Below are positions 43,340 to 54,586 of a stretch of DNA of 64,000 bases, one piece after another. The stretch spans positions 2,580,383 through 2,644,382 of the forward strand of contig OW804098.1 in NCBI GenBank assembly GCA_942159475.1. The letters run 5' to 3'. The notes under the pieces are model-generated. The model worked only from the letters and a program-made list of their open reading frames with translations, did not search any database and was not told the DNA's origin. Position numbers and translations under genes: made by a program. The DNA is from Sthenelais limicola (lineage: Eukaryota; Annelida; Polychaeta; Phyllodocida; Sigalionidae). The stretch's first letter is position 1. Every line of letters starts with the position of its first letter.

Positions 43340-44417
43340 TGTGAAAGAGGAATAGGAGGACGAGGAGGAGGTTGTGGTAGAGGGGGTAGAGGGGGTAGAG
43401 GAGGTGGTGTTGGAGGGGATGGAGGAGGGGGTGGAGGAAGTGGTGGTGGAGCGGGGGGGGTGGCAGTTGTGGAGGAGGAGGAGGTAGAGGACGAGGAGGA
43501 GGAGGGGGTGGAGGGGGTAGAGGGGGTAGAGGATGTGGTGTTGGAGGGGATGGAGGAGGGGGTGGAGGAAGTGGAGGTGAAGGAGGGGGGGGGAGGGGGG
43601 TGGCAGTTGTGGAGGAGGAGGAGGTGGAGGAGGTAGAGGAGGAGGTGGTGGAGGTGGTGGAGAAGGTGGAGGAGGAGGTCGGGGAGGGGGAGGAGAAGGT
43701 GGAGGAGGCAGAGGTGGTGGTCGAGGTGGAGGAGGAGGGGGAGGCGGGGGAGGTTGTGGAGGAGGCAGAGGTGGTGGTGGAGAAGGAGGTTATGGAGGAG
43801 GAAGTGAAGGAGAGGGAGGCTGTGGAAATGGGGGTGCAGGTGGTGGTAGTGGAGGAGGTGGTGGTGGAGAAAGAGGAGGTGGAGGAGAAAGAGGAGGTGG
43901 TGGTGGAGGAGAGGGAGGTGGAGGAGGAGGAGGAGGTGGAGGAGAGGGAGGTTGTGGAGGAGGAGGAGGAGGAGGAAGAGGAGGGGGAGGAGGAGGAGGA
44001 GGGGGAGGTGGAGGGGGAGGAGGAGGAGGTGGAGGAGGAAGAGGAGGTGGTGGTGGAGGAGAGGGAGGTGGAGGAGGAGGAGGAGGTGGAGGAGAGGGAG
44101 GTTGTGGAGGAGGAGGAGGAGGAGGAAGAGGAGGGGGAGGAGGAGGAGGAGGGGGAGGTGGAGGGGGAGGTGGAGGAGGTGGAGGAGGAAGAGGAGGTGG
44201 AGGAGAGGGAGGTTGTGGAGGTGGAGGTGCAGGAGGTGGTGGAAGACGTTGTGGTGGGGGAAAAGGAATTGGTGTAGGAGGAGGAAGGAAAGAACATCAA
44301 GATCCAGGTGAAGCTTATCTTTGTGGAACAGAAAAAGAAAGACAAAAGGAGGAGGAGGAGGAGCAGGTGTATGAGGACATTAAGGGTTGTGTGGTCCACT
44401 GTGTCCACCTGCTGTAG
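43340..44417 (+). CDS. Glycine-codon-rich reading frame, possibly a broken or repeat-only gene
   Basis: Behind acceptor-like TTATATATTTAGGTTACAG, the frame from 43340 would join the MAL codons at 43236-43244 across a 95-bp intron. It then reads Gly-rich protein (CERGIGGRGGGCGRGG). It changes frame twice, each time at a G run just before TGGCAGTTGTGG (43461 and 43601). From 43602 to the TAG at 44415-44417 the Gly frame is open for 271 codons. The GG repeats are spaced by C, R, E, Y, S and N, and it ends in a normal-looking tail (EAYLCGTEKERQKE, then EEQVYEDIKG). A 150-bp block is duplicated inside. It may be a glycine-rich structural protein gene, or simply a (GGA/GGT)n repeat; competing Glu/Val and Ser/Thr frames are also open. 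Confidence 0.25.
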
Positions 44418-44589
44418 TCCGGCCTGTAACTGACCACTGATGGACATACACTGTGTGTGGCTGACCCCATTACTCACCTCTTGACCACTGCCCAGTACAA
44501 CAGGACCAGGTACAGGGGAGGTCAAGATGGCCACCATGGCCTGGGTTAGTGCAGGTGCACTTAGAGGGGAAGCGTCTGGGAGAGTTCAA

Positions 44590-45885
44590 GAAGAGGGGGA
44601 GGGACTACCAACAAGTGGGGGAGGGACTACCATGAACAGGGGGAGGGACTAACAAGAACAGGGGGAGGGACTAACAAGAACAGGGGGAGGGACTAACAAG
44701 AACAGGGGGAGGGACTACCAAGAACAGGGGGAGGGACTACCAAGAACAGGGGGAGGGACTACCAAGAACAGGGGGAGGGGCTACCAAGAACAGGGGGAGG
44801 GACTACCAAGAACAGGGGGAGGGGCTACCAAGAACAGGGGGAGGGACTACCATGAACAGGGGGAGGGGCTACCAAGAACAGGGGGGAGGGACTACCAAGA
44901 ACAGGGGGAGGGACTACCAAGAACAGGGGGAGGGGCTACCATGAACAGGGGGAGGGGCTACCAAGAACAGGGGGAGGGACTACCAAGAACAGGGGGAGGG
45001 ACTACCAAGAACAGGGGGAGGGACTACCATGAACAGGGGGAGGGGCTACCAAGAACAGGGGGAGGAACTACCAAGAACAGGGGGAGGGGCTACCAAGAAC
45101 AGGGGGAGGGGCTACCATGAACAGGGGGAGGGGCTACCAAGAACAGGGGGAGGGACTACCAAGAACAGGGGGAGGGACTACCAAGAGCAGGGGGAGGGAC
45201 TACCAAGAACAGGGGGAGGGACTACCAAGAACAGGGGGAGGGACTACCAAGAGCAGGGGGAGGGACTACCAAGAACAGGGGGAGGGACTACCATGAACAG
45301 GGGGAGGGGCTACCAAGAACAGGGGGAGGGACTACCAAGAACAGGGGGAGGGACTACCAAGAGCAGGGGGAGGGACTACCAAGAACAGGGGGAGGGACTA
45401 CCATGAACAGGGGGAGGGGCTACCAAGAACAGGGGGAGGGACTACCAAGAACAGGGGGAGGGACTACCAAGAACAGGGGGAGGGACTACCATGAACAGGG
45501 GGAGGGGCTACCAAGAACAGGGGGAGGAACTACCAAGAACAGGGGGAGGGGCTACCAAGAACAGGGGGAGGGGCTACCATGAACAGGGGGAGGGGCTACC
45601 AAGAACAGGGGGAGGGACTACCAAGAACAGGGGGAGGGACTACCAAGAGCAGGGGGAGGGACTACCAAGAACAGGGGGAGGGACTACCAAGAACAGGGGG
45701 AGGGACTACCAAGAGCAGGGGGAGGGACTACCAAGAACAGGGGGAGGGACTACCATGAACAGGGGGAGGGGCTACCAAGAACAGGGGGAGGGACTACCAA
45801 GAACAGGGGGAGGGACTACCAAGAGCAGGGGGAGGGACTACCAAGAACAGGAGAAGGGACTACCATGAACAGGGGGAATACGTGT
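44590..45885. repeat. 22-bp minisatellite, about 59 copies
   Basis: The unit is AGAACAGGGGGAGGGACTAC plus CA. Variants (GGGGCTACC, CCATGAACAG, AAGAGCAGG) recur in the same order 462 bp (21 units) apart: 45029-45406 and 45491-45868 match almost completely. This is a recent block duplication. The Gly/Arg frames are artefacts. Confidence 0.95.
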
Positions 45886-46590
45886 TTTCATAACTTTTCC
45901 AACTCTCACTTAGATATTAAACTTCAATATAACAATTAACATTTCATTTAGTTGTTACCATGGCGAAATATACAGCTGTCTCTGTTCCATGTGCAGCAGC
46001 TGTGTTTAGACGGAGTATCCATGGAAGGAAGAGTTGGTTTTAATTACTGGCTCTGTTTCATCATGCTTGATGGCGGCTTGTTGGGCAAAGGGTGGACAAG
46101 ACATTAACATAAATAAAAGTCATAAAAGAATTTTATCTCTAAATAAGGAATTCATCATTTTAGGAATTCGATTTCTAAAACTTTTAAAAGTCAAAAGTTC
46201 CCTCTTCTTTATAAAGCTTGTTTTCCCTGTATCAACTATTTATTGGACAAAAAGTTGATTCATGGATATTTATGGATATCAATTAATCGATTTAAGGATA
46301 TCACTAAATGATTTGTTTGATATACTAGGACTAAAGGACAAACAAGGACATCAATTTAATGTCAAATTAATTTAATCTAAATCTTTAGAGATATCACTGA
46401 AGTTTCCATTTACAGATATATCTGGCTCTCTTCCCCTTCATCTGGTTCTCTTGTAATTCTGCCAGAACCAACCCCCCCCCCCCCCCCCAGACACCCACCC
46501 ACCTTCTCCCTGACCCCCCAGACACCCACCCACCTTCTCCCTGACCTCGACATTGAACACTGCTCCTCAGGTTCCCCCATTAAAACCATC
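45886..46590. other. Spacer, no gene seen
   Basis: AT-rich. It includes a C17 run at 46472-46488 and a ~30-bp direct duplication of CAGACACCCACCCACCTTCT at about 46488-46550. Confidence 0.4.
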
Positions 46591-46595
46591 AATGA

Positions 46596-46644
46596 CAAGA
46601 TGGCGGCACCTGTCAGACGCCATATTGGTCGTTGTCATGGTAAC
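46596..46644. promoter_or_regulatory. YY1 and RFX (X-box) promoter-like cluster
   Basis: CAAGATGGCGGC (46596-46607) is a canonical YY1 site. A reversed GCCATATTGG lies just after it. GTTGTCATGGTAAC (46631-46644) matches the RFX X-box consensus in both half-sites. The short frame from the YY1 ATG closes after about 30 codons, so no gene is assigned. Confidence 0.45.
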
Positions 46645-46748
46645 AGGAGCTATCATTGTTACATGCTCAGAGCCATGGCTAAGATCTCTTAAAGTTCGAT
46701 TGTCAGCAAAACCCACTGGCTACAGTAGTTTGTCTTCTCTGGGTTATT

Positions 46749-46984
46749 GGGTCAGATTTTCAGAAAATGTACAATTCGCCTTCACCAATCCTCTCAATTA
46801 ACCCACATTTAAGACAAAAATGAGCTTCAATATGCAGTTTGACAGAACAGAACTTATACTTTAAATCAATGTGATACCAAATACTCAGATATATACCCAA
46901 AAGTTATCATTTTTTTAACAGAATTTAGTAGAAATTACTAAATAAGTAGAGCTGCCAATTGTTCATTTTCTGAAAATCTGACCC
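46749..46984. mobile_element. MITE family A, copy 5 with TATT duplication
   Basis: Complete: GGGTCAGATTTTCAGAAAAT at the left and ATTTTCTGAAAATCTGACCC at the right. The flanks are TATT (46745-46748 and 46985-46988), a 4-bp target duplication. Confidence 0.85.
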
Positions 46985-47112
46985 TATTAATGATGTGGGT
47001 AATAGATAATAATGGCCACTGTCAACAAAACCTTGTCAACAAAGTCCATGCAAAGACGATTCAACGACAATGTAACTGCCGGCGATGCACATTGATAAGG
47101 CAAAAAACAAAT

Positions 47113-47378
47113 AGGTGTGTTTCCGATTTACCCCCCCCCCCCCTACATATCTTACTTTTTTTGGATTTTTTGACAAAAAAAGCTTATAAAAGCAGGAAAA
47201 CGGGTTTTCCTAACCTGGAACTGTCAAAAGGCATATTTCCCATGTTCAAAACAACTATTGTTATGAAAAAGACATTTTTTTCAGTTCCTGGGAGGAGGTT
47301 ACCAAACAAAAAAAAACAAAAAAAAAAAGTTACCACCCCCCAACCTAGTTTTCAGCCAGATAAATCGGAAACACACCT
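47113..47378. mobile_element. MITE family B, 266 bp with 18-bp terminal inverted repeats
   Basis: The left arm AGGTGTGTTTCCGATTTA (47113-47130) is exactly complementary to the right arm (47361-47378). Inside are a C13 run directly after the left arm and A/T runs, no ORF. Fragments of the same sequence lie at about 57780-57892 and 59005-59178. Confidence 0.8.
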
Positions 47379-48265
47379 TTTTTTTTTTTGGCCTAAAGAG
47401 GGTTATCGGTATCATCGCTATGGCCAAGACCTCCATTGACAATGCACCAATGCAAAATCACATGGGAAATATCAAACATGTTTGATGTTCATCGCTACTC
47501 TTGCCGATGCAAGTTTCACATCGCTCACTCATCGCCAGTCATCGCTTGTTGTAACGAAGTAATAGCAATGACAAGTTGTTGCAAAGACGATGCAATGATT
47601 TTTACAAGTCACACTCACACATGAAATTGGCTAAAATGTAGAATAATTTGGATGTCTACCATGGGGAGGATATGTGTATAATACAGAATCTCTATTATGA
47701 GCTTTTGTTAGTGTGTCGCTATGGAAACAAAAGTGAAAATTAAATGAAAATGCTGCTTTAAGAGAACAGACTATCTGAGATCATTATTTCATAATAAGAG
47801 CTTGTTTCATCTGAGTGAAACTAATGGTAACAGGAGCCATTATTGGTGAGGGATCTATTGATGATTGACATGTGGAGGTTGTTGCATCCAAAAGTAGACA
47901 TATGTACTAATGATGAAAACCGTACAGACTTTTCCTCTGTGGTACAAGCTATTTCTCATATTACAAATTCTTTTCCAACTGGTAACTTCCTATGTTCGGA
48001 CAGATTTGACTATTTCCAGATCAAAAAGTTCCATGCCTGTGGCGATTTCTCCATGTCAGCCTCCTTTTCGACTATTTCCCTTAGATAATCACCACAGAAA
48101 AGTATGTCACTGCACCTTTTTCCTATGTCTCCTATGGTGTGTCCTATTTCCTCTACATGAAAAGCCATGTCTGGATGCTCTGATACCTATGTCAAGATTT
48201 GGTCATCTTTTCCAATCGATATCATCCCTGGTACAGTCCTTTTCTACCCATACAAAAGGAGACAT
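47379..48265. other. Non-coding stretch
   Basis: No gene recognised. The AT-rich frames at 47843-48356 have no family resemblance and run into MITE A copy 6. Confidence 0.35.
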
Positions 48266-48500
48266 GGGTCAGATTTTCAGAAAATGTACAATTGGCAGCT
48301 GTATACATTTAGTATATTCTGCTAAATTAGAGCGAAATTTGGTCAATATTAGGTAAATTCCAGTATATTTGGCATTGCATTGATCCTAGCAATCTGTTTG
48401 GTTAGGTTGAACTGTATTTTGAACTTTATTTTCGTCTGAAATTTGGGTTATTTGAGAGGATTGGTGAAGATGATTTGTACATTATCTGAACATCTAATCC
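48266..48500. mobile_element. MITE family A, copy 6 with ACAT duplication
   Basis: The left end GGGTCAGATTTTCAGAAAAT is intact; the right end is worn (TACATTATCTGAACATCTAA). ACAT flanks both sides (48262-48265, 48501-48504). Confidence 0.82.
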
Positions 48501-48845
48501 ACATGAGTAGTGGCTCAGTGTTATGTAACATTACCCACTAGCCCTGAGTGTGGGCCCACCAGCTATCTTTGTAGTGTAGCAGTGTTACATAACACATCCA
48601 AGACAGTCACTAAATACTGCTGCCCACCAGCTGCAAGCATGAGTGATCACACTGACCAGTCTGGTCACTATAGCAGCACATACTCACATATCTCTTTCCC
48701 TGCCATGTTGTCTTCTCTTTCTTTCTCTTTCTCCCTCTCTCCCTCTCCCATCCCGCTCATCCCCCCCCCCCTCCCCTGCTCACCCTTCCTCTCCCTCTCA
48801 CCCTCCTTCTCCCTCCCAGTCATGTTGGGGTAGGAATACCTACAT

Positions 48846-49050
48846 TTGGGTGAAAAGGAGTGGATATTTGGAAAAGGAGTGGATATTCAGAAAAGGAAAA
48901 CGATATTCCAAAAAGAAAAGGATATTCCAAAAAGGAAAGTATATTCCTAAAAGGAAAATGATAATCCAAAAAGGAAAAGGACATTGGCAAAAAGGAAAAG
49001 AAAGTTGACCAAAAGGTGTTGGATATTCCAAAAAGAAAAGCCTTGGATAT
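48846..49050. repeat. Degenerate ~19-bp repeat (GGAAAAGGATATTCCAAAA)
   Basis: About ten imperfect A/G-rich units. The GGATATTCC core of several is itself a near palindrome. Confidence 0.75.
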
Positions 49051-50139
49051 TTTTTATTTTTCCTATTTCATGTTTATATCCTGTCAGATTGGGGACAAAA
49101 CAGAGGTATTACTATTTGTAGCTTTTCCTTTGGCACAATATAAATAGAACTTGGTGCAATTGCCTCTATTTGCTCATAAATATGCTACATGGTACTTTAC
49201 AACCTTGGGGTAGCATACTACCGTTTATTGCTTTGATGTTTAATTTAATACCATTTATTTTCATGTTATTTTACAGATCGGTTTAATTTTTCAGTCATCC
49301 TGGGGTAGTTTACTACCATCTATTGTTGTATGATGGTTGTTGTTGTTGTAACTTTTATTGCCAGAGGAGCATCAGCAGGACTAAGCTCCCATATAGTGGG
49401 AGGGTTTCAAGCCTGACTGCTTGTGGACACGTTTAAAGTGAGGAAAACAATCCAGCGCCAAGGCGACGCCCCTTGCGCTGGTCCTCACTTGAATAGTCGT
49501 TTCAATAGGTATGGCGCAAAAAGAACAAATTGATTGATTTAAACTGAATAGGAGGTATTTAAATAGATATTATATAAACAAATCAACATAGATATTGCCT
49601 TTTTTCTTTTTTTTTTTTTTTTTTTTTCACAAAAAAAAAACAAAAAAACATAGATATTGCCATAAGGCTATTATGCAATACAGACTTCTGATAAATACTG
49701 TGGGTTTGACACTAGTCAGTTTCATAACAATGGAATCAGCAGTCCAACATTGGGTGACAATTTGATAGAAACATACTTATTTGCTGATTTACAGCAAGGT
49801 GGGCCCAAGCAAGGGATAATAAGGGAGAAAAAGAAGACATCCGATGGAGCAAATAATACATAATAATCGTATAACAAGGTATGAGCGGCATGCTGAGATG
49901 ACACTAAGTATCATCCTCAGGTATGACATGGGGCTAGAGACATGAGGAGACATGAATATGGGTTCACACAGCGAGAGTCAAACTGTATAATCATAACAAA
50001 CGAATCCATGTAAATGGTGATAAACAATAAGTGTAGTACAGAGAGTGATGCAGAGCAAACCAATGCCTTTTTCAAGAGAGGGAGTGGTGAGTGGTGAGTG
50101 GTGAGTGGTGAGTCACTAATCGAGGAATCTGGCATCCAC
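49051..50139. other. Non-coding stretch with possible retroposon tail
   Basis: No gene. At about 49335-49500 the minus strand ends GGCAATAAAAGTTACAACAA followed by (CAA)n, which looks like the tail of a short retroposon. Poly(T)/poly(A) runs lie at 49598-49650, and a GAGTGGT microsatellite at 50086-50114. Confidence 0.35.
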
Positions 50140-50727
50140 ACCTATCCAGTCAGGTCTTATCATGTTGGTAAAAGCTTTAGGGGTTTCTGCAGTTTGGTGG
50201 GCAGGTTTCGAGATTATTCCAATATAGGGGTAATTAATAGTAAAAAGATCTTCTGATTAATTCAAGTCTAGGATTTGGGCATTTAAAAACAATTCTATCG
50301 GGGTCATGTTGATGAGTGGGTATCCTCCTTTCATCCAAAAAATCACTATTAATCTTAGCCTATAGGCTTGCTGCAATAAATGCAATCTTCTCCTCTCTTT
50401 TAAAGGAAGAAGGCTGAATCGTTGGTCGTATGGTCTTACACAATGGTATCTATTTACTCCTGTAATTATCCCGAGTGCTCTATTCTGAAGGGTTGAAGGT
50501 GGGTTAATTTAGATTTAGGCGCTCCATCATAAAATATATCAGCCTGGTCAATTAGTGGGAGTATGGAGGTCTTGTAAACTTGAACGCTAAGGTGTTGATT
50601 CAGCCTGCTTCAGAGGTGTTTAAATAACCACAGTTTGTGAGATATTCTCCTCCGTAAATTACTAAGATGGTTGCTAAAAGTTAAGGGGCCGTCGACGACT
50701 ATGCCCAAATGGTTTACCATAGTATGG
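50140..50727 (-). pseudogene. LINE reverse transcriptase C-terminal fragment
   Basis: Minus-strand translation gives HLGIVVDGPLTFSNHLSNL, RRRISHKLWLFKHL (stop) SRLN, VYKTSILPLIDQADIFYDGA. After a frameshift near 50480 it gives NRALGIITGV, RYHCVRPYDQRF, LLPLKERRRLHLLQQAYRL, then a region with more shifts ending KAFTNMIRPDWIGV. LG(I/V)..D..LTF..H, followed by the ILP.ID...FYDG and NRAL.IITG blocks, is the thumb and post-RT region of CR1/Jockey-like LINEs. At least one in-frame TGA, two frameshifts and loss of the catalytic half make it dead. It ends exactly at the palindrome. Confidence 0.75.
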
Positions 50728-50830
50728 CAAGCCATTTGTGTAAGAATTAGACAAACACTGCTTGTCAACAGACAAACACTGTTTGTCAACAGACAAACAC
50801 TGTTTGTCTAATTCTTACACGAATGGCTTG
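50728..50830. repeat. Palindrome with 30-bp arms around a 21-bp triplet
   Basis: The arms start CAAGCCATTTGTGTAAGAAT and match with one mismatch. The centre is three copies of a 21-bp unit containing GACAAACACTGTTTGTC, itself an 8-base stem. The whole can fold into one long hairpin or three small ones. It sits at the truncated left edge of MITE A copy 7. Confidence 0.85.
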
Positions 50831-51063
50831 CAGAAAATGTACATTTAGCAGCTGTACACATTGAGACTTTGAGTTAATTCTGCTAAATTAGCTGAAATTT
50901 GGCCAATACTAGGTAAATTGGAATATATATTCGGCATTGCATTGATTCTAGCAATCTCTTTGGTTAGGTTGAATTATATTTTGAAATTAACTTTCGTTTG
51001 AAATCTGGTTTTTTTTAGAAGATTGGTGAAGTTGAATTGTACATTTTCTGAAAATCTGACCCA
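50831..51063. mobile_element. MITE family A, copy 7
   Basis: The left end begins CAGAAAATGTAC, its outer ~9 bases replaced by the palindrome. The right end ATTTTCTGAAAATCTGACCC is intact. Confidence 0.78.
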
Positions 51064-51788
51064 TAAGATCAGAAGGCACAGGCATGAGGCACCTCCTCCA
51101 CATAACAACTGAGTAACTTTACGCCAGGATTTCCACTCAGTTTCTCAAAAACTTTTTAATGATTTTACTTATACTTGGGATACAGGATCCCCAAATTGGG
51201 ATTTTCATCAGTCCCAAGTATCGCATTACAAAATTTGATCATCAGAAATCGTTCATTAACTTGATATAATCATAAGGAAAGTCTTAGAAATAAGGATCAA
51301 TACACTTGCCACTCAGACTATTACAGCGGAGTGTTGGTGTTGTCCAGTGCAGAATAAATGGAGTAAAACTTGATATAAATCAAATAATGTATTATGGCGG
51401 GCATCACACGTATGTGTTAGGCCCCTGCATTACCGCAAGAGAGAGCCACCCTGCACTCTCCACCATTGCCCCTATTTCAGGTCATTACACCTGTCCCTCC
51501 ACCTCACCTTCTTCATAATCACCTTGTAAGTTCCCACCCACCCACAACCTATTTCTCATCAGTTCACCCCTAAAAGGGTTATATATCATCTTTCACCAAA
51601 TTTATTCATCATTTTACGAACTTTTACAAAATAAAAATCATTTTACAAATCTTATATTTCACAAAATAAAAAACCCAAAACAAGCCTCTCTTCTCTCTTG
51701 TTCCTCGTATGTGGTAATGTAGAATATTATAGATGTGCCTGATCAACCACAGAGCCTTGTGTACAGGTTTATGTTCTGCTTATATAAT
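51064..51788. other. Non-coding stretch
   Basis: No gene recognised; the 70-codon frame at 51306 has no features. Confidence 0.35.
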
Positions 51789-52023
51789 GGCTCAGATTTT
51801 CAGAAAATGTACAATTGGCAGATCTACACATTTAGGCAATTCTGCTAAATTAGGCTGAAAAATCATGAATACCGGGTACATCTGAGTATATTTGGTATCG
51901 CATTGATTTAAAGTATCAGTTCTGTTATGTTAAACTCCATTTTTAAGCTCATTTCTGTCTTAAATGTGGGTTATTTGAGAGTATTGGTGAAGGTGAATTG
52001 TACATTTTCTGACAATCTGACCC
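51789..52023. mobile_element. MITE family A, copy 8
   Basis: GGCTCAGATTTTCAGAAAAT at the left, ATTTTCTGACAATCTGACCC at the right. The inner block TTAAATGTGGGTTATTTGAG is as in copies 2 and 9. It lies directly upstream of the ETS/NRF-1 promoter. Confidence 0.82.
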
Positions 52024-52167
52024 GTATATGAATATGGAGGAAATCCTGTCCCGTTATTTCTCCTCCCGGCAATAACTCCACAATCACCAGCCCAACATTC
52101 TCCCAGTCTTTATTTGCTCTCTCACATCTAATGTGAATATTTTCCTGAGGAAAGACAAGATGCTCAT

Positions 52168-52206
52168 TCCGGAACCGGAACCAGCACTTCCCTGCTCATG
52201 CGCAGT
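52168..52206 (+). promoter_or_regulatory. ETS and NRF-1 promoter-like cluster
   Basis: TTCCGGAACCGGAACC (52168-52183) carries two CCGGAA ETS cores. CATGCGCA (52198-52205) is an NRF-1 half-site. This combination is common at promoters of animal genes for mitochondrial or housekeeping proteins. The ATG of the next ORF is 80 bases downstream. Confidence 0.45.
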
Positions 52207-52285
52207 CGAGTTCACCCAGTGGAGACACCTACTGGATAAACTTAACAACATGATATACCCCCTCTAGCGGAATAGACGGTAAACA

Positions 52286-52561
52286 ATGGTCAGGAGTGGA
52301 AGAAATTACATTTGGCCAAAACCCGTTGAGGTGGAGTTTATAAAAGATTTTAGTGGTAATATCGTTATTATGTTTTTTCTTGTTTTTGGTATTTTGCATG
52401 GTGTATATAGACGGCTGGGGGATAAGAGGCTGGGAGATGGGGCCGCCGGGACATGGCAATACAGGATAAAGAATATCAAATCTACGGCGGGCGATGGTAA
52501 ACAGGATTTGTCGCCTCTAGTACATGTGGGCCTGCCTTACTCAAACACACAATGTGATTAG
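52286..52561 (+). CDS. Candidate small single-pass membrane protein (91 aa)
   Basis: ATG at 52286 in context ACAATGG, stop TAG at 52559-52561. The N-terminus is short and basic (MVRSGRNYIWPKPVE). Residues ~26-42 (IVIMFFLVFGILHGVY) form one hydrophobic helix followed by positive charges (RRLGDKRLGD). The rest is polar. Size, topology and the ETS/NRF-1 motifs upstream would suit a small mitochondrial inner-membrane protein, but I recognise no family. Only the composition and upstream motifs support it. It could be a first exon: GATGGTAAAC near 52490 is a possible donor. A G-rich array begins right after the stop. Confidence 0.42.
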   Translation: MVRSGRNYIWPKPVEVEFIKDFSGNIVIMFFLVFGILHGVYRRLGDKRLGDGAAGTWQYRIKNIKSTAGDGKQDLSPLVHVGLPYSNTQCD

Positions 52562-52562
52562 T

Positions 52563-52715
52563 GGGACCGGGAGGGGGGGGGGAAGTGGAGGGGAGGGGGG
52601 GGAGGGGGGAGGGGGGGAGGGAGGGGGAGGGGGAGGGGGAGGGATCAGGGGGAGGGAGGAGGGGAGGGAGGAGGGGGAGTGGAGGGGGGAGGGGGAGGGG
52701 GAAGGCAGCAGGGAG
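52563..52715. repeat. G-rich repeat (GGGGGA)n
   Basis: About 150 bp of G runs of 3-9 separated by single A or GA. High quadruplex potential on this strand. A CT-rich strip (52735-52815) follows. Confidence 0.85.
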
Positions 52716-52832
52716 GGAGCATTGTTTAACTTTTCTGTCTCTTTCCAGTCTCTTCTCTCTCCCTTTCTCCCTTTCTCCCTTTCTCCCTTTCTCTCTCTCC
52801 TCTCCCTCCTCCCCTCCTCACCCCTCCTCTAC

Positions 52833-52960
52833 CTGTATGTATGTATATTGTTTATTTCCGGAAAACAGTACATGAGAAGGTATACATGTATAAAATAATT
52901 ACACCGGAAATGGGATCAGCCCTCTTCTGTGGCAGCCACAGCTCTTCCAGAGGCTCCCTT
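52833..52960 (-). mobile_element. LINE-like 3' end, minus strand, (TACA)n tail
   Basis: Plus strand: (TGTA)n, TGTTTATTTCCGG, about 60 bases, hairpin CTGTGGCAGCCACAG (52927-52941), CTCTTCCA. Same plan as 33256-33345 and 57902-58010. Confidence 0.5.
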
Positions 52961-54263
<1,303 letters not shown>

Positions 54264-54586
54264 TACATAGTATTCACTGACGTCACGGCGCTCGCCGCGG
54301 CTTGCCATAATGTGGGTCAACTTTAGCTGGACATGAGTGCTCCAAGCCTAAAAAATGCAGCTTTCACCTCCGAAAGTTTTAGAGAATGTTATATAAAGCA
54401 TGCTGATAGGTTATATGGTCATTTTTTAGTGTGTCATGATGGAATAATAAGTATAATTGCCATTAGCAAACATTTGAAACGGGAAATCCTGTCGATCTAG
54501 TGTCTCCCGCTATCTATGCAGCCACACATTATGGCTGCCAGTGAAGATAGCCGCTGACTGGGGTGACGTCATGTGAATACTATGTA
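54264..54586. mobile_element. MITE family D, 323 bp foldback
   Basis: Outer arms TACATAGTATTCAC(A)TGACGTCA, left at 54264 and right ending 54586. Further inward, GCCATAATGTG pairs with CACATTATGGC, so the imperfect arms run about 60 bp. TA at each end fits a Tc1/mariner-type TA target. No ORF. Confidence 0.72.

Noticed and set aside
43329..44537. 402-codon Ser/Thr-rich protein on the minus strand
   Set aside because: Mostly GGA/GGT repeat read backwards. Only the first ~60 bases (44478-44540) have exon-like edges, and they end in a splice donor, so the long frame is not used as one piece.
47843..48356. Two overlapping plus-strand ORFs
   Set aside because: AT-rich, no family resemblance, and the second runs into MITE A copy 6.
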